Source: Pseudoscleropodium purum
Taxonomy: Eukaryota; Streptophyta; Bryopsida; Hypnales; Brachytheciaceae
NCBI GenBank assembly: GCA_963969395.1
Contig: OZ017795.1
Span: 27,323,063-27,387,062, forward strand
Direction: 5' to 3'
Length of the DNA: 64,000 bases
Under the pieces are notes generated by a model that was not told the origin of the DNA, did no database searches, and saw only the letters and a list, made by a program, of their open reading frames with translations. Positions 1-13,100 of this stretch are shown here, in pieces. A program made the position numbers and the translations under genes. Every line of letters starts with the position of its first letter. The first letter of the stretch is position 1.

Positions 1-3000
1 CTAGTACCTACCATCAAGAGAATTTTTTATGGCAAAATAAAGGAATTCTTTCATTGAAAATTAATGAAGATAAAGATTACAAAGATCATATTTGTATCTA
101 TTCTTTGTTTATGGTGAGACAAAAGATATGGGATAACTAGAATATGAAAACTTGGCCATTGTACTTTTTGACATTGTTTCAAACGTCTAGACATTGATTC
201 AAACATTGTGATGTTGTTTCTAACATCTTGATGATGTTGTCCAAGATATTTTATATTGAACACAATTTTTGTTGTATATATACTATATGGATTGTTTCAC
301 TTCCTACCACCCTACTTGTATAAAGGTCATCTCTTTTCATCCATTGTGCTCATTCATTCATTCCTTTTTTTTTTGCAAAGCATGTCATGTGGCTACACTT
401 CTACTGAATTTTTCACATATGGTCAGTATTTTATCATAGACCATAATAGTTTGATTAACTTACCCACAGTGAAAGACAACGTAGTCACTGATGTGGCTAT
501 CTATGTTTTAAAGTATGTTTTTGAAAAACATGAACTTGTCTCCTTTGACGTCGTTAGAAACATGTATGTCTTCCTTGACATCAAGATGTTTCTCTACAAA
601 CATAACCACATTTACAGTGACATCACATGGAATTTGGACTTCTAGGGTCTTGAATTGTTTGTCATTATTTATTTTTGAAAACAAGGCCTGTTTCAATAAA
701 AACAATATAAAAAACGTAGGTTCCTTATAGTGTTCTATTGCTTGACTAGGGAAAATGAACAACTTTGTTGTACAAGGTAGTTTGGTGGAAATTCATCACA
801 AAGAAGCCAATATCATCCTTTGTATAAAAATGGATTTCTCTTGTGTATCTTGTAGCTTCACCCTAGGTACTAATTTTTTTTGCACTAACAAATTTTTTTT
901 CTACAAACAATTCAATTACATCCACTAAATTTATAAATTCCACCAAAATTAGCAATGTTTGGGGAACAATCAACCCTATAGACTCTAGAGTGGATGGATT
1001 TAAACATTCCTTGGACCTTGACTTCCGATGCATGCATACAATTCCATTGTTAAGCCTATACTTGAGAACTATTTTGCAAAAAAACTAGAATATTCCTAAC
1101 AATGACCTTCTATGATACTAATTTATTAAAGTCCAATTAAGACTTCTACATGACTAGATCTAGTCAAGTAGAAGTTGTATTATAGTATTATAGTTGGATA
1201 ACAACATGGAAATGACTACATCATGTCTTCTACCCTACTAGATTAAAAAATGATGTTAAAAAATATTCTTTCTAATCTTCTTTTACAATCTGTCTAGAAC
1301 TTTGATTTGAGGCCCAAAATCTAAAATAGAATTCTAGAGATGAAAGTGAGATTGATTACTCAACTTGTATTAGTTCAAAGCTTTTTGAAAACAATTAATC
1401 TACTATTTCTAAATGAGATCTAAATATTACTTATAACACAATTTTTGTATTTGACATGTACTACACGGTTTGTCTTGCCTCCTATCACCCCACTTATATA
1501 AAAGGTTTGTCATTTGAACTCTTCATACTCACACACTAAGTGGCTTTGAAAGCCATACAATACATTATCTAAATATTGTATATTGTGTATTGTGTATTGT
1601 GTATTGTATATTGTGTATGATGTATGATGTATTGTATATGATATATAATTGCAATACTCCAAATTTATTCATATGTGATTGTAGAATGACTATTCCCCAT
1701 TCAATTGTCAGTACACTCTTTTTTGCACACATTGCCACAAGTTGAAAACCCTAATCTAGACTCCTAAATCCATATCACTTTAGAATGACTATGGAATGAC
1801 TTGGCACGTGTCAGTCCATTACAACACTGCAAAGACTCCACTACAACTTCTAAATGACTACAAAATGACTTCTGATGTCCACGTGAGATTTGTAATAGGT
1901 CTATTGTAACTTTGAATTGATTGGTAAATAACTAACTATGTTAGATTCAAGAGGGGTCACCCACAACTAGAAAATGACTTCAAAATGATTGAACATGTGG
2001 ATGTCCACATCATTGGTGAAAAAATTGCACTTTCTACATGGCAGTTTTCAACACATCTTCTTTATGCTCTTTTCTTTATCCATCTTTACCCTTCACTGTT
2101 ATCATCCACTTTTTCATCCAAGGCAAAATTGAATGGTGATAATAAACTAGGAGCCATTTACATAAATGACTTGTCCAAAATGACAGCTAGGGCCTAAAGT
2201 CATTTATGTGTTTTGCGACTGCAACATGATTGATTTGCAATCATTTGACCCAATTACATAGGACAACGATTTCTTGTAGTGGAAGTCACATTTGGGTTCA
2301 AAAACATCATTGCTTTTGAAGTGATATAGATGTAAATGTCACTAAGTTATGAAGATCTTAACCATGCAATCTTGTAGTGAACATGTTGTAAATGATGTGA
2401 ATCAAATTTGGGGTCATTTGACTATATAGATTGAAAGATTATAATGTTTTAGTGTTGAAAAAAGATGTTGAAATTTTCCTAGCAACACGCACTTGGAGGT
2501 GAAATTCTAAACTTACTCAAATGAAAAAACTTGAAACTAGAAAGTGATTTAAAACCAACATACAAACACATTGAAGAAAAAAAAAATCAATAAATTGAGT
2601 CAATGTGTTTGCAAAATGGCTTGCAAATGTCAAAAAATAGGCAAGAAAAGTTGCAAAAAACACATATGAGGTTGAACCTTCATCTACTAAAATGCTTTTC
2701 AGTCACTTATAACTTCTTGGATTGATATGAAATTTTAGCCACACAAACTAGACTAGTATGCGCAACTTTTCTAAATTTTTTTTTTATTGAAAACGGACAT
2801 TGTATGGAGAAGAAACAAGTCCTTGAAGTTCAGAGTAATCCAAAAATGTTGGGATTTTGAACTTCGAATTGCTCCCAAACATTCAAAGAAACTTAGATTG
2901 ACATGAAAATTTTACCATAATAACTAGACTAATAGGAAAAAATAATTTAACAAGTTTTATTGAAAACAAACATTGGATGAAAGAGATACAATCCTCTGAA

Positions 3001-3239
3001 GTTGTAGCCTTCAAATGCAGTTTAGTAAACTCAAATTGAACCTGTAAACTTTGATTGACTTTCAAGAAATCAATATAGCTTGTATTGATCTGAAAATTTT
3101 AGGACACAAGTTAGAAGAAAGAGGGCAACTTTTCCAACAAGTTTTATTGAATTCGGACATCGGATGCAAAAGCTACAACACTTTGAATTAGATGTGAGGA
3201 CACTTTTGGTCCCCTATGGCAATTAGAGGCCCTTTAGTT
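1..3239. other. AT-rich gene-free stretch
   Basis: I see no convincing gene here. The longest open frame (256-645, 129 codons) has low-complexity, AT-driven composition and no recognisable domain or splice context. The stretch holds short degenerate direct repeats (variants of a 'caaacattg/cttgatgttg' motif at 150-245 and 540-600), a TATTGTGTATTG microsatellite near 1.6 kb and many A/T runs. It is probably decayed repeat DNA. Confidence 0.6.
1565..1652. repeat. TATTGTG/TATGATG microsatellite
   Basis: A run of 5-8 bp units alternating between attgtatattgtg and tgatgtatgatg forms a short imperfect microsatellite about 90 bp long. Seen directly in the sequence. Confidence 0.85.
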
Positions 3240-3700
3240 GTCATCACCCTATTTTCTACCATTTTACAACTAAATATGAATGAAAAAATTTATATTTATT
3301 TCTTAGATATGAATTCATAAGTCTACTATGAGTTAAAGAATTTTCAATTTGGGGGGGAAAATTTGAAATTACTATGAATTTTGTAAGAAAAAAATGATGA
3401 AAATTCATATCAAATACAAAATATATTCAAAAGATCTGAAATTTTCACAATGGTTGTATATTATAGTGTATAACATTAAGGTATAAACCAAAGTCACTAT
3501 ATCAATTTAAAATTAGAAATCAACAAACCGTAGTTATAAGCCTAGAGTTCATATTGCTATAAAATATTAAAATTTATGAATTAAATTTTTTCTTAATTTG
3601 AGTACAAATTACACTTGGTAAGCTATATTTAATTAGGTACACTCAAATTCAAAAAACAACATTTTTATGGCTAAAATTCTTAGAAAGAGAATATAGCAAG
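3240..3700 (+). repeat. Dispersed repeat family G, copy 1
   Basis: This AT-rich segment resembles 5745-6140 in the same orientation. Shared blocks include 'gaagaaaaaatgaagaaaattcat' at 5833 against a close variant near 3388, followed by a similar 'tgtatattatagtgtataaca' block against 'tgtatactacaatggataat'. The copies are diverged and carry no coding potential. Family type unknown. Confidence 0.5.
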
Positions 3701-3884
3701 AAATGACCCACATACATTCCAAAGATGATTTGTGGATTGACCATCTTTTTCTTTAGAAAAGTCAATAAGACCATAATAAAGACTTTGCAATACTATTCTT
3801 AGAAAATGTACTCAAGTAACATCCAAATCAATAAATTAGATGAAAAAACATTTTTTTCCATCCTACAATGCCAAGTGAGGTCAT

Positions 3885-4115
3885 CCATTGAACATTTAGT
3901 GTCTACCGCAGTGCTACATGGTTAAAGAACAAGCCAATTACTACAAAAATCATTTGTTTTGGTACTATGTAAATTGTTGGAACAAAAAAAATGCAAAAGC
4001 ATTCATTCAAAGTCAAACAACTATAGAAGACATTTCCTTTTCACAAAATTTGTAGGATGAATAATTGCACTTTTGTCCAACATGGAGAGATTCTTTATCA
4101 TTCACTGACCAAAGA
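3885..4115 (+). repeat. Dispersed repeat family C, copy 1
   Basis: The segment around 3995-4110 (core 'gcattcattcaaagtcaaac', then 'aggatgaataattgcac' and 'atggagagattctttatcat') recurs at 7405-7550 in the same orientation and at 49325-49440 in the opposite one. The neighbouring 'gaacatttagtgtctac' block lies before the core here but after it at 7.5 kb, so copies have been rearranged or were once tandem. Confidence 0.65.
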
Positions 4116-5222
4116 ATATACCTACTGTCCTTTTAAGGGACAATCCTTACCTTTGAAATACTCCAGTGTTCAATTTTTAAACAAGGAACAAATTGAAACC
4201 ACTTTTTTCCTCATTACTATTCGAATGAAAGTCGTCCTAATTTGTGGAGATAATTGATCAAGTTGTTGCTCTATTAATAGTTGAATTTGGTGTTATTAGA
4301 TTACACATTAATTTTTGGTAGATTTTTTAATCTTGTAGCTTTAATATTCAATTGGTATTTTTTCCAATTGATATTACACCAGTTGCAGGTTGTCTTTGAT
4401 TATTGTCTAAGGCTTCTATTGGAGATGAGGATTTATGATCAAGTTGTTATCGACAATTGATCATAATGATAGAAAATGAGTTTCATCGTAGGGGGACATA
4501 TGAAAAAAAATATATACAAGTGATTTGCATGATTTTACTTTTCATAGACAATACACTCTATTATAAAAACATTGTGCTTTTAATAGAATTGTATTCCAAT
4601 CATTTGATGTAGAAATTCAACTATTCTTGTTTATGTCTTAAACATGTTATTGATTTTTAAGGACATGCACTCTCAAGGACAATACTTTGAAGTTCTAATT
4701 TTATTTCCATCAAAATTTATATAGAAATGAAATGAAAATATCATGGTTGATTGGTAGTTGGTGAGTTGCAATATGGATGTTTATAGTGTTGATGGATGGT
4801 TTCATAGGTCTTCAAGAAAAGAATTTGATTCTGACATTATTAACAACTTTCTAATTCACCATTAGATGCCAATACCCACTTCAAGCAAGTCATTTATACA
4901 TTATTGATTTATAAAGATGTGGTCTAATCTTCCAATTTGTAAAGTCTTTTGTTTGTCTTTCGTGGATTCCCTCAAATCATTCATCAAGACATTACACTAT
5001 TATAATAACCACCATTGAATCATTGATGTGGTGATAATATATCAATCATTGTGTAAATTTTGGTATTTGTGGTGCCAAAAATGACTGGATTGATATTAAA
5101 GTGGGATTTATATTGATACCACGAGTCATATTGTATATTTTTGGTAATGATTTCAAATTGTATTTTAATATTGGAGAGAGTAAGAGAAATAATATCTAGT
5201 TTTTTAGTGAATTAGTGTAGGT
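4116..5222. other. AT-rich gene-free stretch
   Basis: There is no supported gene. The sequence contains short AT-rich direct repeats such as 'gatcaagttgtt' at about 4257 and 4437. Open frames are short and compositionally biased. Confidence 0.55.
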
Positions 5223-5530
5223 TAACCCCTAAAGGACCAAGTTGCATTTTTTGGCAAGATAGTGAGGGTTAAATTGAAGAGGTTTCAGTGCAATAGAATT
5301 TGAAGTTAGGAAGATTCAAATATTGTAGTAAAGAGTAAAAAAAAAGTGATTATTTTACTTTTAAAGCTAATATCTTGCAATTTGAGTGAATATTTTGTCT
5401 GAAAGATTTTCTACACATTTTCATACAAGTTTAGTATAAGATTATGTGCTTAGGTATGTATGAAAAATAAATGTTTAAAATATTTGCTCTTTATAATATA
5501 AATGATAGTTTTAGAGTGATTTTTGCTTAA
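5223..5530 (-). repeat. Repeat family B, truncated copy 4
   Basis: It opens with TAACCCCTAAAGGACC, the same end seen (with one mismatch) at 8970 and in reverse at 23851-23860. It runs on with the 'tatcttgcaatttgagtg...tctgaaagattttctacacatttt' block that matches the copies at 8.97, 15.0 and 22.95 kb in diverged form. Noncoding relic. Confidence 0.5.
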
Positions 5531-5744
5531 AATATTCATGAAACTTTAAGGGTTAATGATGTAGTGATCTAAGGTTTGAAGCCTATGTATTCCTATTCAA
5601 GTTAGGTTTGAAGGTTTAGCATTCTTTGACTTATTGGTTAACCTTGGAAAGATTAAGCCTATAACTATTTAATTTGTTTCAATTTGTTTTCTTTGTTTCC
5701 TCTATTTTGCAATTAAGTTTGAGTGAAAATGATTTTATTTCATT

Positions 5745-6140
5745 TTTTTAGAAATGAAGTCACATGTTTTCTATAAGCTATAAGATTTTTAGATTCATTG
5801 GTGACGATTTCAAATTATCATAATTTTTTGAAGAAAAAATGAAGAAAATTCATGTCTAATTCAAATTAGCTAAAAAAACACTGATAAAATTCTCCATAAG
5901 TGTATACTACAATGGATAATATTGTAGTGTAAACAAATTTTTTACTTTTATCTATAATTGATAGAAAATCAATAGATCATGGTAATAGGCCAATGTTCAA
6001 TATGCAATAAATTGTTCAATTTTAGGAATTTATGAAAATTGAAAATTGGAGTAGAAATTAGAATCATTCAGCTTTATTTTATATATTGGTTAAAATTTCC
6101 AAAAGATAATTTACATGGATCAAATTTAAATCAAGGTCAA
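5745..6140 (+). repeat. Dispersed repeat family G, copy 2
   Basis: Diverged direct copy of 3240-3700, sharing the order of several blocks (gaagaaaattcatgtc, tatactacaatgg, ggtaataggcc). No coding potential. Confidence 0.5.
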
Positions 6141-6617
6141 AAAGGTAGTAATTGCTAAACTTCACTAGAAGTTTGTTTTTCGTGATTTGTGGCACATAAT
6201 TTCTCATTTATAGGAACTTTTTGGATACTCCCATAAGGACCTTCATCTTTGTGTTATGACAAGGAGAATCTTCACTACCAACCCCTCCAAATTGGATGAA
6301 AATATATTATAATACATCCTCTAGCAAGCTATTTTTTGTCATCCCAAAGCCACATTTTGATGCCTTTGGCACTCCAAGGCTAAAAATAGGGGTGGTCACA
6401 CCTCCAAGAAGCAAAATTTCATGAAGAATGGAAAATTGGTGAGAGAAAAGAAGAGCCAATGGAGGTTTGTCTTGTGTGAAGCCGTGTAACATTTTTTTAG
6501 TATGTGTGGAATAGAAACTCAAGAATTATCTATCTACAAGGCTAGATAGGATGAAGCAGCACAATTCAGGGATCCAATTACACAAGTTAGAGCCACATCC
6601 ACCATATCAAACATGCT

Positions 6618-6765
6618 AGAAAGTGTAACTACCCCAAACTCAATGCTTATTGGTTGAAGGAGTTTGTCTCCATTCTCTGAGAATTAAGAATGGGGTGAAG
6701 AAAGTGTGACTACTTCTAACTAAATGCTTATCGGTTGAGGGAGTTTGGTGCCTTTCAGATGAGCT
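6618..6765 (+). repeat. 82-bp tandem duplication
   Basis: A block beginning 'gaaagtgtaactacc' at 6618 recurs as 'gaaagtgtgactactt' at 6700. Both continue with 'aatgcttat(t/c)ggttga(a/g)ggagtttg', giving a two-copy direct duplication with a period of 82 bp. Confidence 0.7.
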
Positions 6766-7404
6766 TAGTCGTTACTTGCATGTGGGTGGTTTCAACTTCC
6801 AAGATATTAATAATTGACAACACCTATGGAAGCAAAAATGACTTAAACTTAAATTGCAGCAACTTCATGTATTCATGCAAGCAATGTGCATAGAATCAAT
6901 CGTGTCAACTATCACTCAAGTAGACAAAATGTGATAATATGTACAATAAGCTTACTTACTAAGGGCATGTTTACATACTCGCTTAGTGGGCAAAGAGCTA
7001 CAATGGATGCTACAAGCAAAATACCAATTCCTCTTTCATGTGGACCCGGTGAGTGGAGGAGGGATACGATTAGACATCAACATGTATTAGATTCTCTCAT
7101 GATTCACTAGTCTCCACCGATGAAGTTGTCGACCGATATCAATGGAAAATGGAGCTCCTCCTTTTTTGTTGCCTACGCCAACAAGACAATCGAAGGAGGC
7201 AATTTTGTCTTCTTGCTTGTTTTAGGTTCAAGTTTGTTCCACCAAGTGAGCATGTAAATCCGCCCTAAGTTATTGGTTGCCATTGAGAAAAGTTCATTGA
7301 AAGAAGCCTACAATGCCCAAATGCATGAACAAACTTAATTTAACCCTGTAAAGATGTATTGGTCTCTACAAAAATTAGCATATTCTAATACTGTGTGAAT
7401 CAAT
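6766..7404. other. Gene-free stretch between repeats
   Basis: I see no supported gene. A 74-codon open frame at 6886-7110 has no recognisable motif and no plausible exon neighbours. Confidence 0.5.
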
Positions 7405-7570
7405 CGCTTAAAAAAATGGAAAAGTATTCATTGGAAGTCAAACTATTGAAGAAGATGTTCTCTTTCACAACAAAACTCTAAGGATGAATAGTTGCACTCC
7501 TATCCTATATAGGGGAATTCTTTGTCATCCATCGAACACTTAGTGTCCACGACAATGTTATAGGGTTAAG
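7405..7570 (+). repeat. Dispersed repeat family C, copy 2
   Basis: Carries 'gtattcattggaagtcaaac', 'aggatgaatagttgcac' and 'ggggaattctttgtcatcca', matching 3995-4110 directly and 49325-49440 in reverse. A 'cgaacacttagtgtcc' block follows. Confidence 0.65.
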
Positions 7571-8387
7571 TGACCTATACAAAGTATTATGGACCTACAA
7601 CTGCAAGTGTTAAGTTAAAATCAAAAGAATCAACATAAGAAATACAAAGACTCTACCAATGCAACTCTCTACACTTTGCAGAAGTAGACCACACAAAGGT
7701 ACACCTCTTGAGGCTTGCTGAAGTGCTTGGATCTGCCTACCATTGCTCTAAAGGCAAGCAAGGTGAGAAGTTGTTGAACGCTAGTGGGATTAGAAGGAGG
7801 TGTGAAGATTGATATAGACTCTACACGAATGAAAACATCCTAAACCCTTGATGCCGCCCTCTCTTTGAATTTCTTCATTGTTACAAATAGCAATAAGACT
7901 GTTACTCACATAATTGCCATTGCAACTTAGGTACTAGATTTTCCATCTTCGTAGAGAGAACTAAGACTCTTGCATGGATACTTCCTTGGAGCAAAGCCTC
8001 CAAAAGTTGTCCATGCCACACGCTTTCTGTTTGGCCCTAAACTTTGTCCTTCTCTATCTATAACAACTCTAGTAAATCTAAAGCTATATGCCCTCTTACA
8101 ACTCATCATAATAGGATTCACCTCCACCAAGCACCCCTCTCATTTAGAGATGTATGGACATATTAATGTGAACTTCATAGAACCCAATATAGTAATCAAT
8201 AAAATTAGAATAATTCAATATGCATTTATTTTGTGCTCACATTTGAGCAAGAATCCATAGCTCAAGAAGCTCTAAAATAAAGCCCTCATAGAGATTTGCT
8301 CTAAGATAGGAGAAGTCATATGGAGTAGCAAACAAAAAGATTAATTTAAAAAATCTTCCCCCCTAAGAATTTACTTTTTGGTTTCAA

Positions 8388-8699
8388 ATGTTTCCAAAAT
8401 CCCTTTTTTTTGTCATCTTATCAATATCCAAACCAAATGAAGAAGAAATCAAAATTACTTTACATTACAAAGGAACATCTCAAGGATGTTCTAGATGCAT
8501 GGAAATAGGTCATGACAAGGACAAGTTTTTTTACAAAAAAGAAACAAAGGAAATCTATAGCTCCGACAGGATGAAAATCCATCCTTCTTTGTGGTATAGA
8601 AATCATGGACATAATACAAAGATACATGATTGCATGATGATTGAAGATCTTCAAAGGAGTGAATCAATCTTCCTACAATCAACTCTAAATCTTGAATAA
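8388..8699 (+). pseudogene. Possible retroelement zinc-knuckle relic
   Basis: A 103-codon open frame reads ...KITLHYKGTSQGCSRCMEI, then GHDKDKFFYKK. The spacing C-x2-C-x4-H resembles the start of a CCHC zinc knuckle such as those in plant retroelement nucleic-acid-binding proteins (Gag or LINE ORF1), but the fourth ligand position is F or Y instead of C. No reverse transcriptase, integrase or long terminal repeat is visible nearby. I read it as a weak candidate for a decayed retroelement fragment; it could also be a chance frame. Confidence 0.25.
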
Positions 8700-8969
8700 G
8701 CTATTACTAAACAACTAGCAAAATTAGCCACCCAAATAGAAACACCCCCAAGCCTTTGAACCAAAAGAGGTGGAAGATTGATAGAGTGTTGGAGAAAACT
8801 AAAATCTCCTACAAACTCTATAGCCAAGAATAAATTACCTATATCTTTTGTCTTTTTTAAGAGCATTTACAGAAGGTGTTTAATTTTCACAATACTCTAA
8901 AGAGCATGGAAAAAAGATTACATCTATGGCCAATGATCTATATAGCCAATGTTATTTAGAAGAAGCATT

Positions 8970-9229
8970 TAACCCCCAAAGGACTAATCTACTATTTTTA
9001 GCAACATAGAAATTTTGGACAAGTACTTGTTACTAGAAATTTGCATATTTTAGACTTAAAATTTTAAAGAAAGTGTGGACAAGGAAGATATTTCATACAC
9101 ACTAAATTTTATGACATTTGGAAATATGAGTCAAAAGTTATTGCATAATATGTTATTTGTTTCTCAACTCGACAGTTTGGGCAAATTAGAAAAAATCCCT
9201 TTTTTCAAAAACAAAAATTGGAAATTGAT

Positions 9230-9267
<38 letters not shown>

Positions 9268-10195
9268 CACACACACACGTAGAAAGCTTTGAATAATTCC
9301 ATTTCGATCAATAGTCAAAAATTATGAAAGAGTTTTATTTTGTAGCCAATTATAGATCATTAAAAGATTTTGGGAATTCCGGGAGGGCCATTTCAAGCTG
9401 GCGTTCCTTAAAATTCCCCCCGTAGTAAAAGAAATTTGAAAAAAAAAATCAAATCAAATTTCTTAAAATGAAAAACAAAGTTGGAAAAATAAGAATTTTA
9501 ATTTCTTTTTTTGAAAATGACGTAGCAATCATTTTGCCATGTCAGGCAACATGTTTCAGTAAGTTTGTAGAGTTAGAAAATGTCAAGGAACTCATAGCCC
9601 TCTCGGACCTCCTAAAATCTTCTAATATCTTTATTCTAAAATAAATTATGAAGTTGTTTCTTTAACTCAATTTTCAATATTTTTTGAAAAAAACAAAATC
9701 ATAGGATGTAGATTGTTTAATACAATATTACAACCATTGGAATTGATATTTTTCAATTCCATAAAGAATTCATTAACAATTTTGAATTTTGAATGATCCT
9801 CTATTTTTTTCTACTTACTATTTTTTTCCTATATGTTGTACAATTCCAAATGATTTGAAGTTTCTTGAGCATGTAGCCAACTTGTTTGGAAAAAAAAATC
9901 CAAAGAAGCACCACCATTTGGGACATTTTTTCATAGAAAAGTGAACTTGTGGAGTGTAGCTACCTTGTTTTTGCAAGGCCAAAAAGAATGTTTTAGTGAA
10001 TCTAAATGCTTATATCTTGTAGGCCACACAGTGGAAATTTTTGAAATTTTTACTACATATTTTCAAGTAAGGATATTATAAGATCATATGGTAACATATA
10101 TCAAAAAAGATTTTTGAGAAAAAACTTGGTGTTGGTACTAGAAATGGCAGTTTTTGAGAGTTTTGAGGGAAAACATAATCAAGGAACTTAAGGAA
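8970..10195 (-). repeat. Repeat family B, copy 1
   Basis: About 1.2 kb, the reverse complement of the copy at 15019-15950 and related to 22950-23861. It starts with TAACCCCCAAAGGAC (one mismatch to the six exact TAACCCCTAA sites elsewhere in the window). Shared internal blocks include 'aatttgcatattttagact', 'gtgtggacaaggaagatat', 'aatgatttgaagtttcttga' and 'ccacacagtggaaat'. A (CT)n(AT)n(AC)n microsatellite at 9232-9278 has expanded inside it. No open frame encodes a transposase, so this looks like a non-autonomous or heavily decayed element. Confidence 0.7.
9232..9278. repeat. (CT)n(AT)n(AC)n compound microsatellite
   Basis: Roughly ten CT units are followed by about eight AT units and seven AC units, inside family B copy 1. 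Confidence 0.95.
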
Positions 10196-13100
10196 TCAAG
10201 CAATTTACAAAGTGAACTTCAATGTACTAGAAGTATCTCTCCCCTCACTTATATAGCAAACATTCAATAGCTTGTGTAAACTAAGTTGAATGCAACTACA
10301 TGAAGACATGCTAAACTTGGAAGCAATGATAGAGAGTTTAAGCATGTGAAAATCATCACTCATTGGGATATGTGTAATACACAAATAAATTCAAATGGAA
10401 ATTATTCTCACAAGATCTAGCTCAAAAGTGAAGTCCAATTCTTAAAATATGATCCACATGAATATTGAATAGAAGTAGAATTTGTACCCTATCTAAAAAA
10501 ACATCCATTCTCTAAATATTCCACCAAGCACGGATATTGCATTGTGCTTGCAATAAGGCACACCTCTAGTTGATTTCAAGTCTTGCAAATTGGAGATCAT
10601 TTCACTCAGAACTAAATGATAATCCTATCCGACATATGGGAAGTCAACAAGTATGCTAAGCTTCCAGTATTTCTATAGTAAATTAATTCAAGAGGATTGT
10701 CCAAAACTAACACACGTAGTATCATGGAGCTTCCATCTAGATGCAAAAACTATCTAGACAACACCAAAGAATCACTCAAGTATTGCCTTTGTGGTTGCTT
10801 GCATGCCAATAAGATATATATGGAGATCGTTTACCCATGAGATAATTCAACTTGAACTCTCTCCGCAATTGTCATGGAGAGAAACTCTCACTAGTATTCT
10901 CCCTTGTAACCATGAGAATGATGACACGTACCTTTTCTATACTCACATCCTTAATGCGGCTTTGCATGTTTTTAGGGTTGACATTTTTGGCAAATTTGTT
11001 GTGCTATATGTCATTTATTTTTTACAAGTGAAACTATCAATTCCATTAGGAATTGCCTCCTTGCCTAGAAAGATGCTATCTGTACTGGCATGGCTAGAAA
11101 AAAAATACATTCTTAGCTACATAGACAAATGTAATGAAGACAGATATGCCATCATTGAGACTAAATTTAGAAATATTTGGTACATAAGCAATGTATTTTG
11201 CTTTGGCAAGCTTTACATCTTTAGATAGAAACTCTCTCCTACTTTCAATGAGGCAACCTTCTCTAGAGAATAATCACGAGTTTTATTTTTAAAATTTTAA
11301 AATTTCCCTACTTATTTCAAAAGAATAGAAGAATCAATAAGATAGATATATCCATTCCCACCCATGCACCTAATTTTGTACTCATGTACCAATGGAATAT
11401 ATTATAGAAATAAATATATTCCTATATTATATATTATAGAATAAATAAATACATTATAAAAAAATGATTTTTTAAGTGGACAAGAATGGATATACCTATC
11501 TTGTTAAGCTTATAAAAGCATGCTTACAAATAAAGTTTGAATGGCAAATATTATATGTTATGCTTTAGTACCAAATAATTGGATTCATATTTTCAATGGT
11601 ATTAATATTTCAAAGTACAATGGAAGGATCAACTATAAATATTTGTTGGTAAAATATGAAGTGATTCTCCACAAAACCACTAAGCCCCTATTTCTACCCA
11701 TATATTCATAGAAAATCTTATTTCTATATATTAGACATCCTAATTTTTCAAATATTCATCAAGATAAAAGTTATACTCCTATTTCTATACTACTTTAATC
11801 ACATATTTTATTGCTTTGCTTTACAAAAAGTCTACACTCGTGCTAACATAAAAATCAACGATGTCGTAGAAGCCCAGGCCATTTCAAGTAACCTCGAAAA
11901 ACATCATCTTTCCAAGGTAGACTACAATTATGTACATCCTACTTCCTTCAACTTACACAAAGACCATTGGCCATGTCCTTATCAAATGCATAATTTTCCC
12001 TTGTTAGAGTTAAGCATTTAGTAAATTTTGATGCAATATCAACAACTTAAATTGAAATCTTCATTCATTGCAAAATTGCTTCAAAAGAATTGATTTTAGA
12101 ATATATTTATGTTTTTTCAAGAATATTTATCCGTAGGTCATAAGTTGAATAATATTTAATTACGAATTTAATTATAATGGAATGAATATGGCCCTTACAT
12201 TTATATTTTCTATAAACTACTATAAAAATCTATAGATTTAAAAAAAATGATTTATTCACTTGCATTTTTATATACTAAAAATACAAGTGTCCTTTGAACA
12301 TCCTTTAAGATATGTAGATTGCTAAAGTGAATGGCATTAGGTGCATATATACATCTATTTTACAACTACATTCAAATGACTTTATATTAAATGGTACAAT
12401 ATTCACAAAATGCCTTGCAATGTGTCATTTTTCAAAAATAATGTTGTTTATACAATTGCAAAATGGATGGAAGAGTTTTTAATGATATTATAAATTTCTT
12501 CAAGTCAGAATAAGTGTATCCATGCATTCACATATCTTCAATAAATGTTACCAATGCCAACTTGACAAAAATCCCCATCTTTCATAAATACTCTATAATA
12601 TATAATATTATTTAGAAGTGATCTAGAGGTATCATTGAAAATAATTAGGGCTTTTAGATGACCCTTTTTTATTGCATATACATATAATCACCTTTCAAAC
12701 AATTGTTGATTTTATTCCCACCTTTCTTCCATTCAATTCTAAAGTTTCAAAACTTGTAGTTAGTTTTGTAACTTTGAGAGTATGCTTGTTGAATTTTTAG
12801 CTATTGATAAAGCAAAATATTTTACCTAAAGTAAGAAACTCACCCAATTAGTGCCATATTATTATTTATACTACTTCATGATCACTACGTATCAATGAAG
12901 GACATTTGAAAGTATAGAATATATACTACTAAGACATAGTTGCACAAATAAGGTAGAGTTTGAATTGTAGTGCAAATTGGGTCTCCTACCTTATTTCCTT
13001 TCACTCTTGGGAACAATAAAACAAGACATAGAGAAATTCATCTAGTAAATTTGATCAATTTGAAAATTAAACACTCTATGACTAACCTTTTAATTCCCTC

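Noticed and set aside
256..645. 129-codon open frame on the plus strand
   Set aside because: Phe/Leu/Ile/Tyr-rich AT-driven composition, no domain, no splice partners, and overlapping frames of similar length on the other strand.
10791..11228. 145-codon open frame, the longest in the left half
   Set aside because: No recognisable family or motif; base composition is the same as the surrounding noncoding DNA and no adjoining exons could be built.
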